Below are positions 10,901-23,414 of a stretch of DNA of 64,000 nt, piece by piece. Each line of letters begins with the position of its first letter. Within the stretch, counting starts at the first letter, position 1. The notes beneath the pieces are model-generated. The model was given only the letters and a program-made list of their open reading frames with translations. It ran no database searches and was not told where the DNA came from. Origin of the DNA: Thauera terpenica 58Eu (GTDB taxonomy: Bacteria > Pseudomonadota > Gammaproteobacteria > Burkholderiales > Rhodocyclaceae); assembly GCF_000443165.1 (NCBI RefSeq), contig NZ_ATJV01000013.1, positions 1-64,000 of the forward strand, given 5' to 3'. Position numbers and translations under genes: made by a program.

Positions 10901-12814
10901 ACCGACATCCAGAACCAGCCCTTCACGGTGGCGGGCATCGGTGACATGTCGGGCGACGTGTTCGGCAACGGCATGCTGTTGTCGAAGCATATCCGGCTGG
11001 TGGCCGCGTTCGATCATCGCCATATCTTCATCGACCCCGAGCCCGATGCCGCGCGCTCCTGGGAAGAGCGCGCGCGCCTGTTCGCGCTGCCGCGCTCGAG
11101 CTGGGACGACTACGACAAGGCCTTGATTTCAGAAGGTGGCGGGGTGTGGGCGCGCAGCGCGAAGTCGATCAAGCTGTCGCCGCAGCTGCGCGCCGTGCTC
11201 GACATCGAAGCCGAAGCCCTGGCGCCGGTGGAGCTCATTCGCGCCATCCTCTGCGCTCCGGTCGACCTGGTGTACAACGGCGGCATCGGCACCTACATCA
11301 AGGCGGCGAGCGAGGCCGATGCTGCGGTGGGTGACCGCGCCAATGACGCGGTGCGGGTCAATGGCGGCGCGCTGCGCTGCAAGGTGCTGGGCGAAGGCGG
11401 CAACCTGGGGGCGACCCAGCTCGGTCGTATCGAATTCGCGCTCAAGGGTGGGCGGGTGAACACCGACGCCATCGACAACTCCGGCGGTGTCGATTGCTCG
11501 GACCATGAGGTCAACATCAAGATCCTGCTCAACGGTGTGGTGGCCGAAGGCGAGCTCACGCTGAAGCAGCGCAATCAGCTGCTGGCGGACATGACCGACG
11601 AGGTCGCCGCCCTGGTGCTGCGTGACAACTACGCGCAAACGCAGATTCTGGCGCTGACGCGCTTGCGCGGCGTGGCGCTGCTCGACGAGCAGGCGGAGTT
11701 CATGCGCCGGCTGAGTCACCTGGGCAGGCTCAGCCGCAAGCTCGAGTTCCTGCCGGTGGATGAAGACCTCGCCGAGCGCAAGGCGGCACGCATAGGCCTC
11801 ACCAACCCCGAGCTGGCGGTGTTGCTGGCCTACAGCAAGATCGAGCTCTACGACGAGGTGCTGGCTTCCGACGTCCCCGAAGATCCCTATATCTCCACCG
11901 CCCTCGAGCGTTATTTCCCCGCTCCCCTGCGTACGCGCTTCGGGGCCCAGATCCAGCACCATGCCTTGCGCCGCGAGATCATCTCGACCCATGTCGTCAA
12001 CAGCATGGTCAACCGTGTCGGCCCCACCTTTGCCGGTCGGCTCAAGTCCGAGCAGGGCGTGCGCGCCCCCGACGTGGTGCGCGCTTACATGGCCACGCGC
12101 GAGGTCTTTGGTCTGGTCGATGTCTGGGCGCAGATCGAGGCCCTCGACAATCAGCTTGATCATGCGGTGCAAGTTGATTTGATGAGCGCCTGTGATCGTC
12201 TGGTGCAGCGCGGCAGTTTGTGGTTTTTGCGCCACCCCGAGTGGCTGAGCGACCTGCAGGCGACCTTGCACCACTTCTCGCCAGGTGTGGCGGCGCTGGC
12301 CGGAGATCTGCTTGCTCTGGTCGGCGACGCTTACCGCAGCGAGCTTGAAGCGACGGTGAGGCGTGCGGTGGACCAGGGCGTACCCCAGGCCCTGGCCGAG
12401 CGCGTGGCGGCGCTCGACGAGCTGTATTCGGCGCTTGATCTGGTCGAAATCGCGGTGGAGACGCAGCGCCCCGAACCCTTTGTGGCGCGGGTGTATTTCG
12501 GTCTCGGTGGTGATCTCGAACTGCACTGGCTGGGGCAGCAGATTTCCGCGCTGGCGACCGAGAACCGTTGGCAAGTGCTCGCCCGTGGCGCCCTGCGCAG
12601 TGATCTTTCTGCGCTGGCGCGCAGCCTGACGACCAATGCGCTGCAACTGACGGTAGACGAGGACGATGCCCAGCAGGTAATGGCGGCGTGGTACCAGCGC
12701 CAGGGCGCGCGACTCGAGCGTTATCGCCAGTTGCTCGGAGACATGCGCAGCGCTCAGTCGGTGGATCTGGCGATGGTGTCGGTGTTGCTGCGTGAATTGC
12801 GTGGCATGAGCTGA
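7994..12814 (+). CDS. gdhB: NAD-specific glutamate dehydrogenase, large (about 180 kDa) type
   Basis: This is a single 1606-residue frame, the size of the bacterial large NAD-GDH class. It catalyses oxidative deamination of glutamate to 2-oxoglutarate and ammonium with NAD. The long N-terminal half holds ACT-like regulatory regions. The catalytic core lies in the second half: RGGLRWSDR near residue 815, PVGSKGGFVVKNPP near 845 with the substrate-binding Lys, and a dinucleotide-binding region around GIGDMSGDVFGNGMLLS near 980. EGGNLGATQLGRIEFA lies near 1133. ATG 7994 follows the purine-rich GCAGGGGGGCGAG. It stands alone between the GGDEF-EAL gene and pyrG, so it probably has its own promoter. 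The symbol follows usage for this family in Pseudomonas. Confidence 0.95.
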   Translation: MEKTELKRLAVQVDAVIEQIDARLPAHQAGAVAEFAAQFFAQVDPEDLEKLSVADLYGAVLSQWHFIARRKSGVSTVRVFNPRLDEHGWESAHTLVEIVGDDMPFLVDTVTMELIRQGFTLHLLIHPVLKVVRDADGVLLRLTDDSDADAQYESTMHLEVDRRSDEADLQALQQGLEQVLSDVRAAVSDWRLMRERMHDIIAGLLSTPASIEAEEAAEARDFLQWLTADNFVLLGCRDYALASAEDGDALHIVSGSGLGLLRAEGEDGQSRSFAALPPQLRAQAHVPGVLTVTKSNTRSTVHRPGYLDFIGVKTFDSEGRVSGERRVIGLLASTAYGTSPAHIPLLRRKVAAVIERADLPSGGHAAKTLQTIIERYPRDELFQITIDELYTQAMGILRLGERLRTRLFVRCDPFARFVSCLIYVPREHYNTDQRQRMQAVLVEAFDGSSSEFDVQFSDSALARIQIIVRTRDSVIPPFDVRELEQRLIRASRPWEDALRQALVEQCGEERGLALLRRYGKGFPAGYREDYSARMAVFDIEQIEGLGGVGELGMNLYRPLEGAADRINFRIYHLDASVPLSQSLPMLERMGVKVMDERPSEIVRQDGSVVWLHDFGLSFSAAETLNIHDIQPLFHDTFRRVWSGEVENDDFNRLVLLAGLSWREVSVLRAYAKHMRQAAFTFSQAYMEQALACYPQLTRQLYALFRARFDPALEADREAHCKDITAQIEASLNTVANLDEDRILRQFLAMILATLRTNAFQRTADGSCKPWLSFKLSPARIPNLPQPLPMFEIFVYSPRIEGVHLRGGKVARGGLRWSDRMEDFRTEVLGLVKAQIVKNAVIVPVGSKGGFVVKNPPTEGGREALIAEGVACYQTFLRGLLDLTDNLVQGQVVPPVDVVRHDDDDPYLVVAADKGTASFSDHANEISAEYDFWLGDAFASGGSVGYDHKKMGITARGAWEAVKRHFREMGTDIQNQPFTVAGIGDMSGDVFGNGMLLSKHIRLVAAFDHRHIFIDPEPDAARSWEERARLFALPRSSWDDYDKALISEGGGVWARSAKSIKLSPQLRAVLDIEAEALAPVELIRAILCAPVDLVYNGGIGTYIKAASEADAAVGDRANDAVRVNGGALRCKVLGEGGNLGATQLGRIEFALKGGRVNTDAIDNSGGVDCSDHEVNIKILLNGVVAEGELTLKQRNQLLADMTDEVAALVLRDNYAQTQILALTRLRGVALLDEQAEFMRRLSHLGRLSRKLEFLPVDEDLAERKAARIGLTNPELAVLLAYSKIELYDEVLASDVPEDPYISTALERYFPAPLRTRFGAQIQHHALRREIISTHVVNSMVNRVGPTFAGRLKSEQGVRAPDVVRAYMATREVFGLVDVWAQIEALDNQLDHAVQVDLMSACDRLVQRGSLWFLRHPEWLSDLQATLHHFSPGVAALAGDLLALVGDAYRSELEATVRRAVDQGVPQALAERVAALDELYSALDLVEIAVETQRPEPFVARVYFGLGGDLELHWLGQQISALATENRWQVLARGALRSDLSALARSLTTNALQLTVDEDDAQQVMAAWYQRQGARLERYRQLLGDMRSAQSVDLAMVSVLLRELRGMS

Positions 12815-12828
12815 TCTCCATGCGAGCT

Positions 12829-12868
12829 GGGCAGGGCTCGGCGCCAACTGCGGCGCAGGTCCCTGCCC
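12829..12868 (+). terminator. GC-rich hairpin after the glutamate dehydrogenase gene
   Basis: The arms GGGCAGGG (12829-12836) and CCCTGCCC (12861-12868) pair, with a further GGCGCC/GGCGC pairing possible inside. It starts 15 bases past the stop. No T tract follows, so its role as a terminator is weakly supported. Confidence 0.35.
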
Positions 12869-12951
12869 ATGTCGCTTGCGTGCCGGGAGAGCGGGTTCGG
12901 GTGTCCTGGCTTCGGCGTGCTGATTCGGGTGGGCTGACTCCGGCGTGCTGA

Positions 12952-15491
<2,540 letters not shown>

Positions 15492-15615
15492 GAGCCACTT
15501 TTTGAGGAGATGGGGTGTGCCACCACAACGCATGGCGCCAGCGCTGCCAATTGCCTGCGACACGCTCGTCCGGTGCCCGCATTCCGCCTCCAGCTTCACG
15601 TCTCCGCGTGATTGA

Positions 15616-16932
<1,317 letters not shown>

Positions 16933-16963
16933 ACGCGCTTGTGAGCTGAGCGCAAGCATGCAC

Positions 16964-16990
16964 AGGGCCGGCGCGCAAGGCGCCGGCCCT
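16964..16990 (+). terminator. Hairpin after enolase
   Basis: The arms AGGGCCGGCGC (16964-16974) and GCGCCGGCCCT (16980-16990) form a perfect 11-bp stem with loop GCAAG. The downstream sequence is not T-rich, so termination may be partial and ftsB may be read through from eno. Confidence 0.5.
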
Positions 16991-17021
16991 CGTCGTGAAT
17001 GCAAGCCTCTTATAAGACACC

Positions 17022-17294
17022 ATGCGCTGGCCCATCCTGATCCTTCTTGCGCTCGTCGTGCTGCTGCAGTACCCGCTCTGGCTTGGCAAGGGGGGCTGGT
17101 TGCGGGTGTGGGAGGTCGATCGCCAGCTCTACGCACAGCGCGAAGAAAACCTGCGTCTGGAGCAGCGCAACGCCAGCCTCGAGGCCGAGGTGCGTGATCT
17201 CAAGTCAGGCAATGAAGCGATCGAGGAGCGCGCGCGCTTCGAGTTGCGCATGACGCGGCCAGAAGAGATCTACGTCCAGGTGCCAAGGCACTGA
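17022..17294 (+). CDS. ftsB: Cell division protein FtsB
   Basis: This 90-residue bitopic protein has a membrane helix near residues 3-20 (PILILLALVVLLQYPLW). A periplasmic coiled coil follows (RQLYAQREENLRLEQRN and onward) and then the C-terminal RARFELRMTRPEEIYVQV typical of FtsB. It bridges FtsL and FtsQ in the divisome. Length and position directly after eno match the conserved gene order of Proteobacteria. It converges with the NlpC/P60 gene across a 72-bp gap. Confidence 0.93.
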   Translation: MRWPILILLALVVLLQYPLWLGKGGWLRVWEVDRQLYAQREENLRLEQRNASLEAEVRDLKSGNEAIEERARFELRMTRPEEIYVQVPRH

Positions 17295-17366
17295 GCTTGC
17301 GCGCCGCCCGCTGCAAGGGCCTGTTCCATCCTGATTCGTCCGGCGCGCTCCGCTCAAACCTATGTT

Positions 17367-17942
17367 TCAGCCGGTGGTGATCAAGGTGCGCGCGCCGTCG
17401 ATGCGGGGCGCGAAATAGCGGTTGTCCAGGCGCTCGACGCGGACGCGTCCCTTGCTCGAGGGCGCATGCACGAAGCGGCCGTCGCCGATGTAGATCCCCA
17501 TGTGTGAATGACGGCGCTTGAGGGTGTTGAAGAACACCAGGTCGCCGGCCTGCAGCTGGCTCACTTCGATGGGTCGAGTGCGTTGCGCAATCTGCGCCGC
17601 GTTGTGTGGCAGTCGTTTGCCGCTGATGTTCTCCACAATCCACGCCACCATGCCACTGCAGTCAAGGCCAGCCTCGGGGTTGCGGCCACCGAACTGGTAG
17701 CCGGTATCGAGCAGGCCGAGCGCGAACAGCACCATCTCGCGCGCGTGGCTTTCATCTTCGAGGGTGAAATACGGCGCGCTGGGTGAGGCGGTGGAAGGCC
17801 GGTCGAGCGCTGCGCGCGTGCTGGGTGCAGGGGTGGAGCTGCAGCCTGCGAGCACGCCTGCAGTGAGCGCGATGAGGGCAAGCGTTCCGACGTGGTGCCG
17901 CTCAGGCCGCGTGTGCGCGCTGGGGGGGAGCAAGGTCTTCAT
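17367..17942 (-). CDS. NlpC/P60-family lipoprotein (peptidoglycan endopeptidase)
   Basis: This 191-residue protein starts with a long signal and a lipobox (LTAGVLAGC, Cys near residue 33), so it is probably an outer-membrane lipoprotein. The C-terminal NlpC/P60 domain has the catalytic Cys in LDCSGMV near 112. It also has a His in RRHSHMGIYIGDG and a further FVHAPSS motif. These enzymes cut peptide cross-links or stems of murein. ATG 17942 was chosen over the upstream TTG at 17951. It is a single gene convergent with ftsB; its role in wall turnover is inferred from the family. Confidence 0.88.
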   Translation of the reverse strand: MKTLLPPSAHTRPERHHVGTLALIALTAGVLAGCSSTPAPSTRAALDRPSTASPSAPYFTLEDESHAREMVLFALGLLDTGYQFGGRNPEAGLDCSGMVAWIVENISGKRLPHNAAQIAQRTRPIEVSQLQAGDLVFFNTLKRRHSHMGIYIGDGRFVHAPSSKGRVRVERLDNRYFAPRIDGARTLITTG

Positions 17943-18013
17943 GCGCGCCAAGATAATTCAGTGCGCGGCAGACGTCCAGCTCCGGGCGCGGCTGGGCCGG
18001 CACCGTGGGCCGC

Positions 18014-18778
18014 TCACTCGAGCAAGTCGATGCGGCCGCTGATGCTGACCCCGACCTGGCTCTCGCCGCCTTCGAGCGGCGCGGGCGCAGAGTCGGCCAG
18101 CATGCCTGCCGGGGCTGCGCGCATGCGGATGGGCATCGGCGGCTGAAAGCCGCTGTCCCCGATCGACATGTGGGCGATGCGATAGCCTTTGCCCAGCGTG
18201 TGTGCGATCAGCGCGGCGCGTTGTTCGAACGCCCGAATTGCGCTCACCGTGGCTTCCTCGACCGCCTTGCGCCGGGTCTCGGGCGCCGGTTGCATGACGA
18301 CCTGCGATAGGGCGAGATCGGCCTGCAGCTTGCCGATGAGTTCGGAGAGCGCGCCGAGGTCGCGGCTCTCGATGCGAATCTCCGAGCGCATGCGCCAGGC
18401 CTCGATGCGCCCTTGTCCGTCCTTGGCGTACACCGGCCAGGTCGACACGCCGCCCGACTGCGCCTTGACGCTGGCAAAAGCGTGCGCGACCGCGAGCGCC
18501 TTGACCATGCGCTGGTTGATCCCGAGGGCGAGCTCGGCCGCATTGTCGCCGCTGCCCTCGGCGTACAGCGTTGCCACGCCCAGATCGTTGGCCGCGGTCT
18601 GGCTGGCTTCGGCCGAGAACTCAATGCTGGGTCGCGCCTCGTTTCCCGTCGCCAGCTGCGCGCTGGCTGCGGTCGGGACGCTGATCATGACGGTAGCGAG
18701 ACTGGCGCCCAGGATGCGGCTCCAGGCCTTGGTGTGAGCCCCCCCAAGGGCAAGACGAGGCCAGATGCGAACAAGCAT
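18014..18778 (-). CDS. Periplasmic SIMPL-domain (DUF541) protein
   Basis: This 254-residue protein has an N-terminal signal segment (SRILGASLATVMISVPTAASA) followed by a SIMPL/DUF541 domain. Recognisable parts are IEFSAEASQTAANDLGVATLYAEG, VAHAFASVKAQSGG, STWPVYAKDGQGRIEAWRMRSEIRIES given here as adjoining pieces, and the C-terminal VGVSISGRIDLLE. The family has no firm biochemical activity and includes oxidative-stress-linked periplasmic proteins. The start at ATG 18778 has AGGAG about 8 bases upstream. It follows the gamma-carbonic anhydrase gene on the same strand with a 52-bp gap. Confidence 0.83.
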   Translation of the reverse strand: MLVRIWPRLALGGAHTKAWSRILGASLATVMISVPTAASAQLATGNEARPSIEFSAEASQTAANDLGVATLYAEGSGDNAAELALGINQRMVKALAVAHAFASVKAQSGGVSTWPVYAKDGQGRIEAWRMRSEIRIESRDLGALSELIGKLQADLALSQVVMQPAPETRRKAVEEATVSAIRAFEQRAALIAHTLGKGYRIAHMSIGDSGFQPPMPIRMRAAPAGMLADSAPAPLEGGESQVGVSISGRIDLLE

Positions 18779-18830
18779 GGGCGAACTCCTGAAGCAGGTT
18801 TGCGACGGCGCTGCGGGCGGGTACCGGCCT

Positions 18831-19391
18831 TCAGGCCTGGGTCGATGACTTTGCAAGCACGCTGGCAGGGTCGATGGCGCGCAGTTCCTGCGCATACAGC
18901 CTGGCGTTGTCGACGTAGTGGCTCGCGTTCCATTTCAGGTGCTCGACCTCGGCATCCGAAAGCTCGCGGATCACGCGCCCTGGCGAGCCCACGACCAGCG
19001 AGCGGTCCGGAATGATCTTGCCTTCAGGAATCAACGCATTGGCGCCGATGATGCAATTCTTGCCAATGACGGCCTTGTTCAGGATGACGGCATTGATGCC
19101 GATCAGGCTGCCGTCGCCGACGCTGCAGCCGTGCAGCATCGCCATGTGGCCGACGGTCACGCCCGCACCGATCGTGAGCGGCACGCCGGTGTCGTTGTGC
19201 AGCACCGAGCCGTCCTGGATGTTGCTGCCGTCGCCGATCGTGATCGGATCGTTATCACCGCGAATGACGACGTTGTACCAGATGCTGACATCACGGCCGG
19301 CGCTGACCGCGCCGATCACGGTCGCGTTGTGGGCCACCCAGGATCCTTCGCCGAAAAGGGGGCTGCGCTCGCCCAGGGCGTAGATACTCAT
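18831..19391 (-). CDS. Gamma-class carbonic anhydrase family protein (left-handed beta-helix)
   Basis: This 186-residue protein is built from hexapeptide repeats ([47 protein letters not shown]). Zinc-ligand histidines appear in SVLHNDTG and [10 protein letters not shown], matching the YrdA/CaiE/gamma-CA group of trimers. Carbonic anhydrase activity has been shown for only some members, so the function is likely rather than certain. The start is ATG 19391, beginning MSIYALGER. It is divergent from rlmJ, with about 210 bp of non-coding sequence in which no clear site was recognised. Confidence 0.85.
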   Translation of the reverse strand: MSIYALGERSPLFGEGSWVAHNATVIGAVSAGRDVSIWYNVVIRGDNDPITIGDGSNIQDGSVLHNDTGVPLTIGAGVTVGHMAMLHGCSVGDGSLIGINAVILNKAVIGKNCIIGANALIPEGKIIPDRSLVVGSPGRVIRELSDAEVEHLKWNASHYVDNARLYAQELRAIDPASVLAKSSTQA

Positions 19392-19602
19392 GCTTGTTCT
19401 CACTGTCTCTGTCAGCCGGCCAGTGCCGGCGATCGGGGGCGCATCATAACAAGTGAGCCAGGCGCTGCAAACTGTGGCAAACGATAGGTCCGGGCTGAGG
19501 ATGTGGCTGATCTGCCGAAGGATTTGCGCTCGCGGCGAGCGTCGCGTCGCGCTCTTTGGACGAGCGCAGTGCTAGCATGCTGGCCGCAACCGGAAATTCC
19601 TC

Positions 19603-20448
19603 ATGCTCAGTTACCGTCACGCTTATCACGCTGGCAGCCACGCCGACGTCCTCAAACATTGCGTTGTGCTCGAACTGCTGTCCTACTTCAACCGCAAGGA
19701 CAAACCCTGGCATTACATCGATACCCATGCGGGAGGGGGCTGTTACGCGCTCGAAAGTGAGCGCGCAGGCAAGACCGCCGAGCATGAAGAGGGTATCGCC
19801 CGCATCTGGGGGCGTACCGATCTGCCGGCGCCGCTGGCGGCCTATCGTGAGGCGGTCGCGCAGTTCAACCCCCATGGCCGGCTGGTGTTCTATCCGGGTT
19901 CTCCCGCGCTGGCGATGACCATGGCGCGGCCTCAGGACAGGCTGCGCTTGTTCGAGCTGCATCCGGCCGACTTCGAAGCGCTTGAGCGCACCTTCGCTGG
20001 CGAGACGGAGCGCGTGCAATGCCGCAAGGCTGACGGCTTTACCGGCCTGAAGAGCCTGCTGCCGCCGCTGTCGCGGCGGGCGCTGGTGCTGATCGATCCT
20101 TCCTATGAGATCAAGGACGACTACCGCAAGGTGGTCGATTGCGTGAAGGACGCAATGCGGCGTTTTCCGACCGGCACCTACGCCGTCTGGTATCCGCTGC
20201 TGGCGCGCTCGGAGGCACGCAATCTGCCGACGCGGCTTGCCGACCTGGGTGCTCAGAGCTGGCTCGACCTGCGGCTGGCCGTGCGGCGGCCGCCGCGTGA
20301 CGGCTTTGGCATGTTCGGCAGTGGCATGTTCATCATCAACCCGCCGTGGGTGCTCCCCGAGCGCCTGGAAACAATGATGCCGTGGCTGGTCAATGTCCTG
20401 GGCACTGACGACGGTGCGGGCTTCGATCTCGAGCATCACATCGAGTGA
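19603..20448 (+). CDS. rlmJ: 23S rRNA (adenine(2030)-N(6))-methyltransferase
   Basis: This 281-residue SAM-dependent methyltransferase opens with MLSYRHAYHAGSHADVLKH, the conserved start of RlmJ. It carries the N6-adenine methyltransferase catalytic motif as DPSYE in VLIDPSYEIKDDY near residue 165. Conserved DTHAGGG near 45 and GMFGSGMFIINPPW near 245 complete the family pattern. It modifies A2030 of 23S rRNA. The gene stands alone; the 227 bp between it and the phosphate transporter gene contain no recognisable gene. Confidence 0.93.
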   Translation: MLSYRHAYHAGSHADVLKHCVVLELLSYFNRKDKPWHYIDTHAGGGCYALESERAGKTAEHEEGIARIWGRTDLPAPLAAYREAVAQFNPHGRLVFYPGSPALAMTMARPQDRLRLFELHPADFEALERTFAGETERVQCRKADGFTGLKSLLPPLSRRALVLIDPSYEIKDDYRKVVDCVKDAMRRFPTGTYAVWYPLLARSEARNLPTRLADLGAQSWLDLRLAVRRPPRDGFGMFGSGMFIINPPWVLPERLETMMPWLVNVLGTDDGAGFDLEHHIE

Positions 20449-20675
20449 TGTGGCAAGCGACGGCGCAGGCTGGACTGCCAGTTATTGCAGCGCAAAAAAA
20501 CGCATCTTCGCCTGAGCGCGGATGCCTTTTCGCGGCAGCGCGACGCGGCAGATCTGGATCTGTGGTGCCAATGCTGCGCTGCAGCGAGAAATTGGGCCTC
20601 TGGCCACTGAGGTGGATTGGGTGCAGCGCAATTTTCTGAAACAATAAGGCCTTCGTTCATTTCGGGACACTTGAC

Positions 20676-22256
20676 GTGGACCTGCAACATATCAGCGACC
20701 TTGAACGTGCCGCACACAGCGGGCGTGGTGAGCTTTCGAGATTGGGCATCGGACTGCTGTTCATCGTTGGCGTGATGTTCTACGCCGCCATGCGCGGCAG
20801 CGGCGAGGGCGGGATGATGCTGGTCATGGCTGCCATGGTCGGCGGCTACATGGCGATGAACATCGGCGCCAACGACGTTGCCAACAACGTCGGTCCGGCG
20901 GTGGGCTCCAAGGCCTTGAGTCTGGCCGGTGCGCTGATGATCGCGGCGGTGTTCGAAGCCGCAGGCGCCTTGATTGCCGGCGGCGAGGTTGTTGGCACCA
21001 TTCGCAGCGGCATCATCAACCCCGATCTGATCGCCGATTCCGACACTTTCGTCTGGATCATGCTGTCCGCGCTGCTCGCCGGCGCCTTGTGGCTGAACAT
21101 TGCCACCGCAGTGGGCGCGCCGGTATCCACCACACATTCGATCGTGGGTGCGGTGCTGGGCGCGGGCATGGCCGCGGCTGGACCGTCCATCGTGGATTGG
21201 ACGATGATGGCGAGCATCGCGGCGAGCTGGATTGTCTCGCCCCTGCTCGGCGGTCTCTTTTCTGCCGCCTTCCTGTACCTGATCAAGCGCAGCATCACTT
21301 ACCAGCCCGACATGGCCGCGGCCGCGCGCAAGATGGTGCCCTTGCTGGTCGCCCTCATGGCGTGGACCTTCGGCACCTACCTGATCCTGAAAGGGCTCAA
21401 CAAGGTGTGGAAGGTCAGCTTCGGCAGCGCCATCCTCTATGGTTTTCTGATTTCCATTCCGGTGTTCCTGATCGTACGCCGGGTGGCCTCCGTCACCTCG
21501 GGCCGGGTCACCAACACCAAGCAAAGCGTCAACCGCCTGTTTACCGTGCCGCTGATCTTCGCGGCCGCCCTGCTGAGCTTCGCGCATGGCTCGAACGACG
21601 TCGCCAACGCGGTAGGGCCGCTGGCGGCGATCGTCGATACCGTCACGCATGCGGGCGTGGTGAACAAGGCCGCACCGATCCCCCTCTGGGTGATGATGGT
21701 GGGCGCAATCGGCATTGCGCTCGGCCTGGCCCTGTTCGGCCCGAAGGTGATCCGTACCGTGGGTTCCGAGATCACCGAGCTTGACCAGATGCGGGCCTAC
21801 TGCATCGCCATGGCAGCCACCTTCACCGTGATCGTGGCCAGCCAGATGGGCTTGCCGGTGAGCTCGACGCACATTGCAGTCGGAGGTGTGTTCGGGGTCG
21901 GTTTCCTGCGTGAATATCTGAAGAGCAATTACGACCGCATGCTGGCCGACATCAAGAGCCACCACTCGGAAGGCGACATGGCCGAGATCGAGGCCTTCGT
22001 TGCGCGCTTCGAGAAGGCGTCGATTGACCAGAAGGGCGAGATGCTGCGCGATCTGAAGGAGCGCTCGAAGAAGGCCGAGGATCCGGCGCATTTCTCCAAG
22101 GTCGAGCGCAAGGGTTTGCGCAAGGTCTATCGTCGTGAACTGGTGAAACGCTCGCAGCTGATGCGCATCGCGGCGGCGTGGGTGATCACGGTCCCGGCCT
22201 CTGCGCTGATGGCCGCGATACTGTTCTTCACCATCCGCGGCATGATGCTCCCCTGA
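20676..22256 (+). CDS. pit: PiT-family inorganic phosphate transporter
   Basis: This 526-residue integral membrane protein has about ten or more hydrophobic helices and the duplicated PiT signature: NIGANDVANNVGPAVGSKA near residue 62 and FAHGSNDVANAVGPLAA near 305. A soluble charged segment near 410-490 precedes a final helix. Low-affinity phosphate (or metal-phosphate) symport across the inner membrane is expected. The GTG start at 20676 gives an extended cytoplasmic N-terminus (about 25 residues). The DUF3301 gene starts 14 bp downstream, so the two are likely co-transcribed. Confidence 0.9.
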   Translation: MDLQHISDLERAAHSGRGELSRLGIGLLFIVGVMFYAAMRGSGEGGMMLVMAAMVGGYMAMNIGANDVANNVGPAVGSKALSLAGALMIAAVFEAAGALIAGGEVVGTIRSGIINPDLIADSDTFVWIMLSALLAGALWLNIATAVGAPVSTTHSIVGAVLGAGMAAAGPSIVDWTMMASIAASWIVSPLLGGLFSAAFLYLIKRSITYQPDMAAAARKMVPLLVALMAWTFGTYLILKGLNKVWKVSFGSAILYGFLISIPVFLIVRRVASVTSGRVTNTKQSVNRLFTVPLIFAAALLSFAHGSNDVANAVGPLAAIVDTVTHAGVVNKAAPIPLWVMMVGAIGIALGLALFGPKVIRTVGSEITELDQMRAYCIAMAATFTVIVASQMGLPVSSTHIAVGGVFGVGFLREYLKSNYDRMLADIKSHHSEGDMAEIEAFVARFEKASIDQKGEMLRDLKERSKKAEDPAHFSKVERKGLRKVYRRELVKRSQLMRIAAAWVITVPASALMAAILFFTIRGMMLP

Positions 22257-22270
22257 GCGGGGGGCTGCGC

Positions 22271-22600
22271 ATGTCTTTTTTGGAGCTGATGGCCGTGCTG
22301 CTGCTGGGTGCCATGCTCTGGTTCTGGTTCGACAGCCTCAAGGCGCGCGAATCCGGCCTGGCCGCGGCGCGACGCGCCTGTCAGCGCGAGGGCCTGCAGT
22401 TTCTGGACGAGACCGTGGTCGGTCACGGTTTCAAGTTCGCCCGTGACGACAAGGGGCATCTCGTGCTTCGTCGTGGTTTCGACTTCGAGTATTCGCTGTC
22501 GGGGGATGACCGCTACCTTGGCGCAGTGATCATCGAAGGCCACGACATCGTGCTGGTTGACACCACCCAGCATCGCTCCCGTGCCGTCGATTTGATCTGA
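22271..22600 (+). CDS. DUF3301 membrane-anchored protein
   Basis: This 109-residue protein has one N-terminal hydrophobic helix (MSFLELMAVLLLGAMLWFW). A soluble domain follows with GLAAARRACQREGLQFLDETV and RRGFDFEYSLSGDDRY, the DUF3301 pattern. Function is unknown. It lies 14 bp after the phosphate transporter gene in the same direction and converges with folE. The ATG at 22271 was chosen because upstream frame overlaps the end of the transporter gene. Confidence 0.8.
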   Translation: MSFLELMAVLLLGAMLWFWFDSLKARESGLAAARRACQREGLQFLDETVVGHGFKFARDDKGHLVLRRGFDFEYSLSGDDRYLGAVIIEGHDIVLVDTTQHRSRAVDLI

Positions 22601-22605
22601 ACTCA

Positions 22606-22624
22606 CGCGCAGCAGGGCTGCGCG
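22606..22624. terminator. Small hairpin between convergent genes
   Basis: CGCGCAGC (22606-22613) pairs with GCTGCGCG (22617-22624) around a 3-base loop, between the DUF3301 and folE stops. No T tract; weak support. Confidence 0.3.
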
Positions 22625-22636
22625 CGGGTGCTGGAG

Positions 22637-23374
22637 TCAGCCCGAGATCGCGTGCAGGAATTCGTTGCGTGCCTGTGCCGAGCGTTCGAACTCTCCGCTG
22701 AAGGCCTGCGTCACCACACGTTCATCGCCGCGCCTGTCCTCGCCCAGCAGCAGGCACAACTGCTCGGCTTCGACCACGCAGGCTGCGCCTGCCGCCTTGC
22801 CGTGCGCCATCAGCGCATCGGCAATATCGCGCGTCATCCATTCCTGGTAGGTGAAGCGGTGGCCGATGGCATCAACGAGGCGGGCGATGCGACCGAAACC
22901 GTGCAGGCGGCCGCCCGGGATGTAGGCGACATGGGCGACGCCGCGAAAGGGTACGAGATGATGCGGGCACACGCCATGCACCGCGATGCCGCGCACCACC
23001 ACCATGTCGCGGCGTTCGTCGGCAAAGCCCTCGCCCAGCACTTCGGCCGGGTCGAGGTCGTAGCCACCGAGCAGGCGTTTTTGCCATAGCTCACGCACGC
23101 GTTGCGCGGTGCGCCCGGTATGCGCCGAGTCGGTCTTGATGCCACAGGCGCCCAGCAGATCGGTGATCGCGCGCTCGAACGCGGGTGCGTCGAACTGGGC
23201 GCTGCGCGCGATGCCCACCGTGCGCGGCCGAGCTTGCACAGGGTGATCGTGCTCGGAGTCGTGATCGGAGTTGGAGACGGGGGGGGATGCGCTGTGGCGC
23301 ACTGATTTCTCGTTTGGCCTGTCGTCTGCTGCCATGCCGGCATTCGCCTTCATCTGCGTTGAATGGCTTCTCAT
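22637..23374 (-). CDS. folE: GTP cyclohydrolase I
   Basis: This 245-residue enzyme converts GTP to 7,8-dihydroneopterin triphosphate, the first step of folate synthesis. The zinc and active-site motif HGVCPHHLVPFRGVAHVAY lies near residue 135, with GRIARLVDAIGHRFTYQEW after it and the second Cys ligand in GAACVVEAEQL. The N-terminal 45 residues are polar, His/Asp/Ser-rich and unlike the conserved domain. The start may therefore lie at 23353 or 23335 rather than at 23374. The mini-kinase-like gene and fabI lie upstream on the same strand. Confidence 0.92.
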   Translation of the reverse strand: MRSHSTQMKANAGMAADDRPNEKSVRHSASPPVSNSDHDSEHDHPVQARPRTVGIARSAQFDAPAFERAITDLLGACGIKTDSAHTGRTAQRVRELWQKRLLGGYDLDPAEVLGEGFADERRDMVVVRGIAVHGVCPHHLVPFRGVAHVAYIPGGRLHGFGRIARLVDAIGHRFTYQEWMTRDIADALMAHGKAAGAACVVEAEQLCLLLGEDRRGDERVVTQAFSGEFERSAQARNEFLHAISG

Positions 23375-23414
23375 GATACGCGGATCGAACCTGGCGGACC
23401 CTTGCGGAGCGGGT

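Noticed and set aside
11129-12847. 572-residue minus-strand frame opposite the glutamate dehydrogenase gene
   Set aside because: No start signal or recognisable motif, and it lies entirely within a well-supported gene.
20449-20675. Possible small gene or RNA between rlmJ and the phosphate transporter gene
   Set aside because: No convincing frame, promoter pair or stable hairpin with a T tract could be found.
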